The notes beneath the pieces are model-generated. The model was given only the letters and a program-made list of their open reading frames with translations, was not told the DNA's origin and searched no databases. From NCBI GenBank assembly GCA_046302715.1, contig JBKCHQ010000007.1:1-15055 (forward strand): 15,055 nt of DNA. Reading direction: 5' to 3'. The position numbers were made by a program, and so were the translations under genes. This document shows positions 7,446-14,786 of this stretch, piece after piece; within the stretch, counting starts at the first letter, position 1; each line of letters opens with the position of its first letter. Source of the DNA: CAMCXT01 sp046302715. GTDB lineage: Bacteria; Bacteroidota; Bacteroidia; M30B66.

Positions 7446-8093
7446 TTATTTTGTAAGTACTACCATTCCTTTTGAAGGATAAATGTTGAGAATATTATCG
7501 TCGTTGATAATGTTTTCGCGATCTTTCTTAAACCCAAATTTTTCATATCCTCTTATAGCAGTTGCATTGTTTATATAGGTCATTACTTCTATAGAATGCA
7601 GATGAGCTCGTTGCTTCCAAAACCCTTCTTGATAGGAAAGCATTTTTCCGAGAACTCCCAAACCTCTATATGCAGGTTCCACATAAACCGATTCAATTTG
7701 TAAACAGCCAGAGGTACGTGCGGGCATATAATTAGATACTAGAGAATTCAAAAGTTGCAGATTTAATTTAGCCTCCTTGCTGATTACGTATCGCATGGCC
7801 GAACTCTTAATTTGCCACGAAGGCAAATCGTTATAATTTTCAATCCACGCAGCACATGCTCCTGCAGGTTTGCTATCAATTTCGCAAACACAGAATGATG
7901 CCACAGAAAATTCGCAATCTTCCAACTCAAACGTAAATAAGGTCTCGAAGGCCTGTTTAAGCTGCTCTTCACTCATGTTAAAGATGTTTCCGTACGAACT
8001 TTTATGGGTTCCACTTTTGTCGGCCTCAATGACCGCCTTTGCAAGAAAGGATATATCCTTAATTTCAGCCTGCCTTACTATAATCGCGCTCAT
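7446..8093 (-). CDS. GNAT family N-acetyltransferase
   Basis: A 215-residue cytoplasmic protein with no signal or membrane segment. The acetyl-CoA binding motif A is present: the strand LQIESVYVEP (131-140) followed by the loop YRGLGVLG (142-149), with Arg143, Gly144 and Gly146 in the R-G-x-G pattern. Motif B follows as NNATAIRGYEKFGF (175-188), typical for the C-terminal half of the fold. The substrate cannot be read from the sequence. In this operon the likely acceptors are the amino group of the activated amino acid, an aminoacyl-carrier intermediate, or a sugar amine. An acyl-carrier donor in place of CoA is also possible. The ATG at 8093 lies inside the ligase gene, giving a 29-bp overlap, and the next in-frame Met is 39 residues later and would remove the first strand, so 8093 is kept. 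Confidence 0.87.
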   Translation of the reverse strand: MSAIIVRQAEIKDISFLAKAVIEADKSGTHKSSYGNIFNMSEEQLKQAFETLFTFELEDCEFSVASFCVCEIDSKPAGACAAWIENYNDLPSWQIKSSAMRYVISKEAKLNLQLLNSLVSNYMPARTSGCLQIESVYVEPAYRGLGVLGKMLSYQEGFWKQRAHLHSIEVMTYINNATAIRGYEKFGFKKDRENIINDDNILNIYPSKGMVVLTK

Positions 8094-9564
8094 ACATGTT
8101 TTTTAATTCTTTCCGATCTAATTTTCCGTTCGAGTTTAGTGGAAATTGTTCAATACTAAGTATCACCGAAGGTACCATGTACTCCGGCAGATGATTGCGG
8201 AGTACCTTTAAAACTTCCTGCTTGTCAATGCTTGCTTGTTGCTCAATAAACAACACCAACAAATCAAACCCCTTTTGATCTTTCACCGAAATAACGGCAC
8301 ATTTATCTGGCAATATTTTATTCGCATTAAATTCGATCTCACTCAATTCGATTCGATAGCCATTAATTTTAACCTGCTGATCTAACCGCCCCAAATAATA
8401 AATTTGATCATCCAATTCAAGTACTACATCACCGGTATTATAAAAAAGATGGCCGTTTTTTTCGATCAGCACTTTTTTACTTAAATCATCATTTTTCAGA
8501 TATCCGGGCATAACCTGTGGTCCACCAATCCAGAGCAAACCCTTTTCGCCGTCGTTTACTTCTTGAGCGTTTTCATCGGCCACAAAATACAGATTATCGC
8601 CAAATGGTTTTCCAATTGAAACAATGCCGTTCATGGCTGCTGTATTTCCTTTCTCCAACTCATAAGAAGTACACACTATAGTGCACTCGGTGGGTCCGTA
8701 AATATTGATGCACCTTGCTTGCGGACAGCATTTTTCCCAGGCCGAAGCCAAATCAGCAGTCATGGCTTCACCACAAAAGAGCAACACTTTTAAGGTGTGC
8801 CATTCAATTTCATCGTAAAAAGGCCTCAGTAAATGAACAATGGAAGGAACCATGATGGCAAAATCAACCGGATATTCTTCAAGAATACGCGAAATCTCAC
8901 CATACTTAATGGCATGATTGCCTACATGATACACCACTCCGCTATGATTCCAGGCCCAAACAAAATTCAGAATGGATAAGTCGAATGTTAATTCAAACAT
9001 TTGAAGGTAGCCGGCTCCTTCTGGCAGTGAAACATTAAGCGCTTCGAATCCCTTTAAAAAAGCAGCAAGATTTGCATAGGTTATTTGAACCCCTTTGGGC
9101 AAGCCGGTGCTGCCAGAGGTGAACAAACAATAACATACCTCGGTATCTAAAACGTTTCCTAATTGAATGCTTTCTAAATTATCGGAGTGTGTTACTTCAG
9201 AAAGTTTGCAAACATGGGTATTGGTATCAATGCCATTTACCGCTGCATGTTGCGAAAACACCAGCTTAAAATGAGTAGTTTCCTGAATGTGACTTACACG
9301 AGCGGCAGGGTAACCTGAATGCAGTGGTACAAAAGAATTCCCGCTGGCCCAAATGGCCAATATCGCGGCATACACCTCCAAATCATCGCTTAGATGAACC
9401 GCAATATATCCATTTTTGATACCCACATTTTTAATAACCGAAACAGCAGCTATAACCCGATCTTTAAGCTGGGCATAGGTGTAAAACGTGTCATTAATGC
9501 ACAGTGCATTACGCGAATTATTGCTTGAGTTATTGAGGAATTCTAAGAAACGAGCATGCGGCAT
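8065..9564 (-). CDS. DltA-like amino acid:carrier-protein ligase (stand-alone adenylation domain)
   Basis: A 499-residue ANL-superfamily enzyme, the length of a single adenylation domain with no fused carrier or condensation domain. Core motifs: A3 LFTSGSTGLPKGV (147-159); A4 MFELTFDLS (189-197) with Asp195, the residue that pairs with a substrate alpha-amino group; A5 NIYGPTECT (287-295); A7 YNTGD (375-379); A8 GRLDQQVKINGYRIEL (392-407); A10 NSNGKLDRK (477-485) with Lys481. The LFCGE block (262-266) with Cys264 resembles DltA, where the matching cysteine helps set D-alanine selectivity. It should adenylate an amino acid with ATP and load it on the carrier protein two genes downstream. D-alanine is the first guess; glycine, L-alanine or beta-alanine are not excluded. 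First gene of the cassette, 234 bp after the preceding gene. Confidence 0.88.
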   Translation of the reverse strand: MPHARFLEFLNNSSNNSRNALCINDTFYTYAQLKDRVIAAVSVIKNVGIKNGYIAVHLSDDLEVYAAILAIWASGNSFVPLHSGYPAARVSHIQETTHFKLVFSQHAAVNGIDTNTHVCKLSEVTHSDNLESIQLGNVLDTEVCYCLFTSGSTGLPKGVQITYANLAAFLKGFEALNVSLPEGAGYLQMFELTFDLSILNFVWAWNHSGVVYHVGNHAIKYGEISRILEEYPVDFAIMVPSIVHLLRPFYDEIEWHTLKVLLFCGEAMTADLASAWEKCCPQARCINIYGPTECTIVCTSYELEKGNTAAMNGIVSIGKPFGDNLYFVADENAQEVNDGEKGLLWIGGPQVMPGYLKNDDLSKKVLIEKNGHLFYNTGDVVLELDDQIYYLGRLDQQVKINGYRIELSEIEFNANKILPDKCAVISVKDQKGFDLLVLFIEQQASIDKQEVLKVLRNHLPEYMVPSVILSIEQFPLNSNGKLDRKELKNMYERDYSKAG

Positions 9565-9798
9565 ACCTGAAGGTTTGAACAGGCATTTTAGGTTTAACCA
9601 TAAGCACTTTCAACAGATTTTGATTACACTTAAAATGCGACGAAAAATTATAGAAAATTAATGCCTGCCTAAGGCACGCGTATTCGAGTTATTAACAAGA
9701 CAACCTATAAAAACTAATGTTCTGGGAATAATCCTAAGCGTTCAGAACAACGGCCATAAAATCAAACCGCAATAAAATTTCTAAAATCGAAGCATGTT
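9565..9798 (-). promoter_or_regulatory. Spacer upstream of the dlt-like cassette; probable promoter region
   Basis: These 234 bp separate the glycosyltransferase stop from the ligase start and are the longest spacer next to the cassette. No ORF is credible here. The best -7-like element on the minus strand is TAATTTTT, one mismatch from TAnnTTTG, but no TTG stands at the correct distance, so I cannot name a promoter with confidence. A 7-bp dyad (9718-9749) lies in the half nearer the glycosyltransferase, and a short palindromic TGCCTAAGGCA sits close to 9665-9675. The long spacer, against overlaps elsewhere, suggests the cassette has its own transcription start. Confidence 0.35.
9718..9749. 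repeat. Inverted repeat, 7-bp arms, 18-nt centre
   Basis: TGTTCTG at 9718-9724 is matched by CAGAACA at 9743-9749. Read on the minus strand the right-hand arm comes first, and the downstream sequence TTAGTTTTTA is only moderately T-rich. It could be a weak terminator for the epimerase/glycosyltransferase pair or an operator for the cassette. The arms are short and the loop is long, so chance is possible. Confidence 0.3.
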
Positions 9799-11064
9799 TT
9801 AGGATTTCATTAATGCCGCAGCATAATTTTCCCAGCTCATCATTTTGGTGCTTTCGTGCACATTTTCCCTCGAAATAGGATTTTCGAGAAAGCGTTGCAT
9901 AACCAGCGCCATATCTTCAATGTCGCCATCATTCGCCAAATATCCGTTAAAACCATCTTTAATGGTTTCGGGGAAATGTCCCACCCGGGTTGCCAAAAGG
10001 GGCAATGAGAAATTGTAACTCAGCGATTCAATGCCACTTGGTGTAGCCGTTCGGTAAAACAACAATACCGCATCACTTACCTGAAAATACTTGTGTACTT
10101 CTTCATTTCCAATAAATCGATTTACCACATAGCAATCCTTCTCAATCCCCAATTTTGGGATCCACTCCAAAGGTTGGTCTTCGCGCTCATCGTCTTTCTT
10201 GTTAAGCAATACACGCTTTGCCCAACCAAATAGAACTTGCTTTACTTTGGTGCTCCATTTCTTTTGGTCGAGTGTGTTCCAGAACGACTCGCCGGCTATT
10301 ACCAAACTTACATCGTTACGCTGCTTGCGCAATTCGGCAAAAGCACGAATGGCCTGATCGAGTCCTTTATATCTGCGGATGAATCCAAAGAAAAGAAATA
10401 CATGTTGCTTGAGGCCCCACTCTTTTTTTAATGCCTCAATATCAAGGTTTGGATCGGGGCGAAATAAGTCATAAATAGGGTGATAAAGCTTAATTACGGT
10501 ATTGTTTCCGCGTGAGCCGTCTTCGGTATAATGGAAGTTTTTGGTTGGAAATACCTCTTTAAGTTCTTCCCATGTTTTCCTGGCGTGAACAATTACGGTA
10601 TCGGCAAACTTAAGGGCACGTTTCGTGAATAAACGGTCGATGGCCGAATGTTCTTTCTGTTTTACGAAATGCACATCGAAAACCACTTCGAGACCTTCCA
10701 CTTTTTGAAGACGTTTGGCGATGAAGGAAAGCGGCAAGCCCTGAAGCGCAATGCTCCATTGAAATACTACTTTGGTAGCTTTAAGTTCGCGAATAAGGCG
10801 TACCGTTTGGTTCCATGTAGAAGGAGAATTATAATTGGTGAGGTAATGTACCTTAACATGGCTGCCTTCGAGCAAATCGGCTTTGCTTGATTTGTCAACA
10901 AATTCGCGGGGAATTATGGCCGGATATTGCTGAGTCCATGAAACGATGTGTACCTCGCAATCACCACGTTTATCGAGCGCCAATGCCAGCGAGGTATTGT
11001 AATTCTGGATTCCGCCTTTAAAGCGTGGCCCCGGACCAAAGCAAACAACTACCTGTTTAGGCAT
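9799..11064 (-). CDS. GT4-like glycosyltransferase (GT-B fold)
   Basis: A 421-residue cytoplasmic or membrane-peripheral transferase. The N-terminal half opens with a strand and the Gly-rich turn PRFKGGIQNYN (13-23), the nucleotide-sugar transferase start common in GT4. The C-terminal half has FFGFIRRYKGLDQAI (225-239), LVIAGES (254-260), and the donor-site region TPSGIESLSYNFSLP (341-355) followed by TRVGHFPETIKDGFNGYL (359-376). The usual E-x7-E pair is not intact: the segment reads SGIES, a form seen in some GT4 subgroups. The sugar and acceptor are unknown. The start overlaps the epimerase stop by 8 bp (11057-11064), so the pair probably supplies and transfers one sugar for a surface glycan. 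Transcription may or may not continue into the dlt-like cassette 234 bp downstream. Confidence 0.85.
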   Translation of the reverse strand: MPKQVVVCFGPGPRFKGGIQNYNTSLALALDKRGDCEVHIVSWTQQYPAIIPREFVDKSSKADLLEGSHVKVHYLTNYNSPSTWNQTVRLIRELKATKVVFQWSIALQGLPLSFIAKRLQKVEGLEVVFDVHFVKQKEHSAIDRLFTKRALKFADTVIVHARKTWEELKEVFPTKNFHYTEDGSRGNNTVIKLYHPIYDLFRPDPNLDIEALKKEWGLKQHVFLFFGFIRRYKGLDQAIRAFAELRKQRNDVSLVIAGESFWNTLDQKKWSTKVKQVLFGWAKRVLLNKKDDEREDQPLEWIPKLGIEKDCYVVNRFIGNEEVHKYFQVSDAVLLFYRTATPSGIESLSYNFSLPLLATRVGHFPETIKDGFNGYLANDGDIEDMALVMQRFLENPISRENVHESTKMMSWENYAAALMKS

Positions 11065-12103
11065 GGCTCAATTGCTTCACCGCGGCTTCGTAAACTCTGC
11101 GCATACCTTCCTCGGTCGAAATTTTGGCTTTCCAGCCCAGTTTTTCTTCTACAAAGCTCATATCGCAATAGCGTGAATGTACACCCACGGGTTTATCGAG
11201 AAGCGGCTTTATTTCGGGATTGTAGCCCGCAAACTGACAGAACAATGCGATGATTTCGCGGAAGCTGGTAAGTTTACCCATCCCTATATTGATAGCGGTG
11301 CCGTCGTGGATATGATCCATAGCCAGCAAAATGCAGTCAATGACATCATCGATGTGCACAAAATCCCGACCCTGGTAACCGCTGCCCCACACTTCGAATG
11401 GTTCTTCTTTTTTGGCAGCGCGGGCAGCAATGGCCGGCACGGGATAGGTTAAGTCTTGGTCCTCACCGTAGCCACTGAACGGACGAATACATGTCACTTT
11501 CAGCCCATAATGACTGGCGGCAATTTTAGCGAGGAATTCGCCGGTAAGCTTGCTCCCTCCATAGGACATATCAGGCTGCCCCATTCGTTTAAAATCGAGG
11601 TCTGAGTCTTTTAACGCAATGGCTCCCGACTCCGATTGCAAATCGACCGGATAAGCGGCCGAGGAACTTGGATATAATAATCGTTCGGGCTTATAATTCA
11701 CCGCCCAGTAAAACATTTCGGCATCGATAGCCAAATCGAGGGCAACCATCATAGGATCGCCATCAATCTTTGCCCGTCCACCAACAATTGCTGCAAAATG
11801 AAACACATCGGCAATGCGGCTCATGGTAAACGGATAGGCCTTGCTGAAATGCTGATCATCGTCCATTAAGCGACGCATCACTTTTAGCGCATCGTCGTGA
11901 ATAAAAAGCGCGCGATTGTCATAAATGGCATAACCGGTTCCTTCGTGCGTCTTGGTATAAGGCATCCAGGTGTCGGGATGTGTCCCAACCATCAGATTAT
12001 CGATAAATACTACCTGAACATCGGCCTGGAGAAGCAGGCGCTTTACCATGTTTCGGCCTACGAAACCGCAGCCTCCGGTAACTAAATGCGTTTTATTTGC
12101 CAT
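11057..12103 (-). CDS. NAD-dependent nucleotide-sugar epimerase/dehydratase (extended SDR)
   Basis: A 348-residue enzyme of usual extended-SDR length. The Rossmann motif is TGGCGFVG (9-16), the active-site Ser is in PSSSAAYP (145-152), and the catalytic pair is Tyr181 and Lys185 in SYGGSK. RPFSGYG (207-213) and GRDFVHIDD (245-253) mark the substrate-binding half. I start at the ATG at 12103, which puts MANKTH directly before the first strand. The longer frame to 12118 begins with TTG inside a possible promoter element. Members convert UDP-, GDP- or dTDP-sugars by 4-epimerization, 3,5-epimerization or 4,6-dehydration, and the sequence alone does not tell which. The 8-bp overlap with the glycosyltransferase gene links the two in one glycan pathway. 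Confidence 0.88.
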   Translation of the reverse strand: MANKTHLVTGGCGFVGRNMVKRLLLQADVQVVFIDNLMVGTHPDTWMPYTKTHEGTGYAIYDNRALFIHDDALKVMRRLMDDDQHFSKAYPFTMSRIADVFHFAAIVGGRAKIDGDPMMVALDLAIDAEMFYWAVNYKPERLLYPSSSAAYPVDLQSESGAIALKDSDLDFKRMGQPDMSYGGSKLTGEFLAKIAASHYGLKVTCIRPFSGYGEDQDLTYPVPAIAARAAKKEEPFEVWGSGYQGRDFVHIDDVIDCILLAMDHIHDGTAINIGMGKLTSFREIIALFCQFAGYNPEIKPLLDKPVGVHSRYCDMSFVEEKLGWKAKISTEEGMRRVYEAAVKQLSHA

Positions 12104-12107
12104 GCTG

Positions 12108-12115
12108 CGAAAGTA
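12108..12115 (-). promoter_or_regulatory. Possible -7 element before the epimerase gene
   Basis: On the minus strand this reads TACTTTCG, one mismatch from TAnnTTTG, a few bases before the ATG at 12103. It would give an almost leaderless transcript. No TTG is found at the -33 distance. The terminator just upstream means a new promoter is needed near here, which is the main support. Confidence 0.3.
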
Positions 12116-12162
12116 CAAAAAGGGAATGATTCTCTATGCGTTTTAGGGCTATCAAAGGGACA

Positions 12163-12195
12163 AAATAAAAAAGTCCGGAGGTTGCCCCCCGGACT
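12163..12195 (-). terminator. Rho-independent terminator of the type IX secreted protein gene
   Basis: A 10-bp stem with one internal A-C mismatch (12172-12181 with 12186-12195) closes a 4-nt loop (12182-12185). On the minus strand the GC-rich hairpin is followed by six T and then ATTTT, the expected order for transcription leaving the gene that ends at 12220. It lies 25 bp past that stop codon and separates it from the epimerase/glycosyltransferase pair. Confidence 0.85.
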
Positions 12196-12219
12196 CTTAA
12201 ACCACTATAATATTAAAAA

Positions 12220-14571
12220 TTAGTTCTTAACCACTTTAATTACTTCGCGGCTGTTGTTTGTTTCAACGGTTACGAAATAAACACCATTTGTTAAGGCAGA
12301 CATATCAATGCTGCGAGTAACGGCAGATGAAGAAGCAACGTTAAATTTCTCGCTGCTGATTTGCTGACCTACGTAATTATTTACGGTAATCATAGCAAAT
12401 GAATCCATATCGCCGGTAGTGATGGTAACGGTAGCAAAATCGCTTACCGGATTTGGATACAATTCGATGCCGGCTACTTCATTTGGAGTCGTTACATCAT
12501 CAGCAATACGTGGAGCTGATGAAGGACCGCAAAGGCTGTTGATGACTACGATACCATCAACATCATAACCATCGGCAGTTCCGGTGAATGAAGAAGCAGC
12601 AGAGCGATCGCTGATACGAATGTATTGAATTGGACCTGCAGCATCGGTATTGAGTTGACCGTCTAAGCAAAGCTCGCCAAGGCTCACCCAGTTGATGCCG
12701 TCAAGTGAACCTTCGAATTCGGCTTTTTCAGGATAAGCAGCACATGATGGATTACCGAAAGTAGTTTCTGTAACGCTCAATTCATTCGCTGCAGGATTTA
12801 CAAATACAACGTATGGGAATTTAAGCGTAAGGTTACCGCCAAAACCAAGGGATACGAAGTTAATTACGTCAGTACCTTGAGGCGCACCTAATGCATTTGC
12901 AGCATTAGTACGAGCGGCAACAATTGGAGTTCCGTTGGCACGAAGTGCCGGATTGTATTCTACAACTTCTGAAGCTCCATCAGCTAAAGCAGCAGGAACT
13001 GGATTTTCTTCTTGACCGTGCAAACAAATAATACCATCGAGGTCGTAAGCGTCTCCACCGGCAGCAAAGTTAGCCACAGGTGTTACGTCGATAAGCTTAA
13101 CATACTGAGCCCAACCAAGTCCGCCAAGATCAAAATAAGTATCTTGACAACCTTCACCTAAATACACCCAGTTACAACCATCCTGAGAAGCGAATGCGCG
13201 CACACGCTCCGGATAACGTGAGCAGTTGTTGGAAGTAGCCGAACCAAAAGTGGTTTCTACTACAAAGATATCGTTGCCATCACCATTTTTAATGGGGTAA
13301 GGGAATTTCAACACAATCTCACCACCGAAACCAAGCGTATAGAAGTTATTGTTTTCTGGAGATGTGGTAGCATCGCTATTTTCAGGCGCACCTAAAGCAT
13401 TTTCAACGATTGAACGTGCAGCAGCAACAGGTGAAATCAAATCCTGCACAGGACCTTGTGAGTAGCTGATTACTTCGTTCGGGCTGCAAGAAACCGGAGT
13501 AGGCTCTTCATAAGCACCGTGTAAACACTCGATAGCATCTACATCAAAACCATCAGCCACCTGGCTGTTACCCCATGTAGCAATATTGGTAATATCAACA
13601 ATACGAACAAACTGAATGTAATCGTTGAACGCAGTTCCGAAATCAACCTCGCCGGTTTGGGTAATGGTTCCAACAGGGGTAAAGCCTAAACCATCCTGAG
13701 ATACTTCGATAGTAGCTGTTTCGTTGTTAACGCTGGCAGAAGATTCATAGATACGAATATCGTTGCCCGGACCGTTAGCAATAGGTTCTGCAAAAGCAAG
13801 AACGATAGAACCGCCAAAACCAAGCGAGAAGAAATTTTGAACCGGAGCATAAACGGCAGGATTTTGTCCGTTAGGTGCACCTAAAGCATTCGTTGGAATT
13901 GAACGCTCTGGATTAACGGCCGTTCCTAATTTTGTAAGACCTTGGTTAACATCATAAACGTCAACCGCAAAACAACCTGAAGGTGTTGGAACAGGACAAA
14001 CACGCACAAATGAGATGTCATCGATGCCGAAATCGTTACCAAAGGCAGTAAGGTTAGAATTGAGAATTGAGAAAGATACATTTCCTGTTGATGTGGCAAC
14101 ATACGTTGCTGTAAATTCTTGCCACGTGGCTATGCCTGTTGGCGAAAATGTACCTACTAAATTACCGCCTACGTTAAAACGAAGAACAGCAGGCGAAACA
14201 GGATAAATATTTTGAACCCATACAGAAATAGTGTATTCGCTACCTGCCAATACATCAATATTTTGAGACCATACGGTTTTGAGGCTGCCGGTATTACCGT
14301 TTACCATTAAGAAATTACCGCTACGGCTAATACCCGTCATTAATGGGTGGTAGGTGTTGATGTTGTCGTCAACTCCGTAGGTATTCTCAGGAATCATTTC
14401 ACTGTTTCCTGCAACGTCGGTTTTGAAGGTGTACCCTGAAGTAAAACCAGAGTTTCCGGCTTCGAAATCGCCATTTGATACTAAATTAAGTCCGCACTGT
14501 GCCGATGCACCTGCAGCCATCATTGAGAGCAATGCTGCACCCAAAAAGCTAAATTTGTTTTTGTTTTTCAT
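12220..14571 (-). CDS. Type IX secreted repeat protein with CBM-like N-terminus and sorting domain
   Basis: A 783-residue surface or extracellular protein. The start is the ATG at 14571, giving a clear signal peptide (MKNKNK, hydrophobic core 8-22, cleavage near ASA-Q at 24-25); the longer frame begins with TTG at 14670 and is not signal-like. Residues about 28-191 resemble a CBM4_9-type beta-sandwich (NLVSNGDFE ... FGIDDISFVRVC). Three related repeats follow (about 201-352, 366-519, 537-682), each with NALGAP, SLGFGG or TLGFGG, a SxDG turn and a G(F/Y)D(V/L)D segment. Residues about 702-783 are a type A sorting domain (ELYPNPVSD, NGVYFVTVE, REVIKVVKN), the signal for the type IX system and often for anchoring to surface lipopolysaccharide. 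No catalytic residues are recognised, so adhesion or glycan binding is my inference. A promoter (14740-14770) and terminator (12163-12195) bound a single-gene unit. Confidence 0.88.
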   Translation of the reverse strand: MKNKNKFSFLGAALLSMMAAGASAQCGLNLVSNGDFEAGNSGFTSGYTFKTDVAGNSEMIPENTYGVDDNINTYHPLMTGISRSGNFLMVNGNTGSLKTVWSQNIDVLAGSEYTISVWVQNIYPVSPAVLRFNVGGNLVGTFSPTGIATWQEFTATYVATSTGNVSFSILNSNLTAFGNDFGIDDISFVRVCPVPTPSGCFAVDVYDVNQGLTKLGTAVNPERSIPTNALGAPNGQNPAVYAPVQNFFSLGFGGSIVLAFAEPIANGPGNDIRIYESSASVNNETATIEVSQDGLGFTPVGTITQTGEVDFGTAFNDYIQFVRIVDITNIATWGNSQVADGFDVDAIECLHGAYEEPTPVSCSPNEVISYSQGPVQDLISPVAAARSIVENALGAPENSDATTSPENNNFYTLGFGGEIVLKFPYPIKNGDGNDIFVVETTFGSATSNNCSRYPERVRAFASQDGCNWVYLGEGCQDTYFDLGGLGWAQYVKLIDVTPVANFAAGGDAYDLDGIICLHGQEENPVPAALADGASEVVEYNPALRANGTPIVAARTNAANALGAPQGTDVINFVSLGFGGNLTLKFPYVVFVNPAANELSVTETTFGNPSCAAYPEKAEFEGSLDGINWVSLGELCLDGQLNTDAAGPIQYIRISDRSAASSFTGTADGYDVDGIVVINSLCGPSSAPRIADDVTTPNEVAGIELYPNPVSDFATVTITTGDMDSFAMITVNNYVGQQISSEKFNVASSSAVTRSIDMSALTNGVYFVTVETNNSREVIKVVKN
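12526..13971 (-). repeat. Three tandem coding repeats of about 150 residues
   Basis: Units lie at about 13516-13971, 13015-13476 and 12526-12963. Each begins after a Cys- or Pro-rich linker, has NALGAP near its start and a (S/T)LGFGG strand, and ends with GFDVD, AYDLD or GYDVD shortly before a Leu and a Gly. Units 2 and 3 are closest, sharing LKFPY, ETTFG and a Cys pair; unit 1 lacks those cysteines. Boundaries are approximate. Confidence 0.8.
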
Positions 14572-14739
14572 TTTATAGGGGTTTATGGTTAAGTTTACAA
14601 AAAGAACGACAAATCGACGAAAAAGTTGCAAAATTTGCACATGTAAGAAAAAAGGATTTCTCAGGTCCAACTACCACATTTTCAATTATATTCAAATTAA
14701 AATGCACGGTATTGTCGATTTGCTTGATAAATAACGAAG

Positions 14740-14770
14740 CAAACTTACTCCGATTTTTCAATTTAGCAAA
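14740..14770 (-). promoter_or_regulatory. Bacteroidota-type promoter of the type IX secreted protein gene
   Basis: On the minus strand TTTG (14767-14770) is followed after 19 bp by TAAGTTTG (14740-14747). This is an exact match to TTTG/N19-21/TAnnTTTG, the housekeeping consensus for Bacteroidota. The start of transcription would fall near 14733, leaving a leader of about 160 nt before the ATG at 14571. Confidence 0.65.
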
Positions 14771-14786
14771 CAAATCTTACATCAAA

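Larger units (their letters stand above)
2729..9564 (-). other. Six-gene dlt-like surface aminoacylation/acylation cassette
   Basis: Six genes on one strand, in order: adenylating ligase, GNAT, acyl carrier protein, SGNH, SGNH-LysM and MBOAT. Junctions are a 29-bp overlap, a 6-bp gap, a 0-bp gap and two ATGA overlaps, so they very likely form one transcription unit. The ligase, carrier, MBOAT and SGNH types match the roles of DltA, DltC, DltB and DltD, which put D-alanine on teichoic acids in Gram-positive bacteria. Here the host appears to be Gram-negative, a GNAT is inserted between ligase and carrier, and there are two SGNH proteins, one with LysM. The inferred role is to activate an amino or other acid in the cytoplasm, export it through MBOAT and attach it to a cell-wall or envelope glycan. 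The donor and acceptor are not identified. Confidence 0.7.

Noticed and set aside
8065..9564. Nonribosomal peptide synthetase locus
   Set aside because: The adenylation enzyme stands alone, with no condensation, thioesterase or fused carrier domain in the window; MBOAT and SGNH partners indicate surface acylation instead.
10237..11452. Several plus-strand frames opposite the glycosyltransferase and epimerase
   Set aside because: They run opposite conserved catalytic segments of well-supported genes and look like mirror frames.
12104..12118. Upstream TTG start of the epimerase
   Set aside because: It adds five residues before a good ATG and overlaps the possible promoter element.
14572..14670. 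33-residue N-terminal extension of the repeat protein from TTG
   Set aside because: It would bury the signal peptide; the ATG at 14571 gives a standard one.
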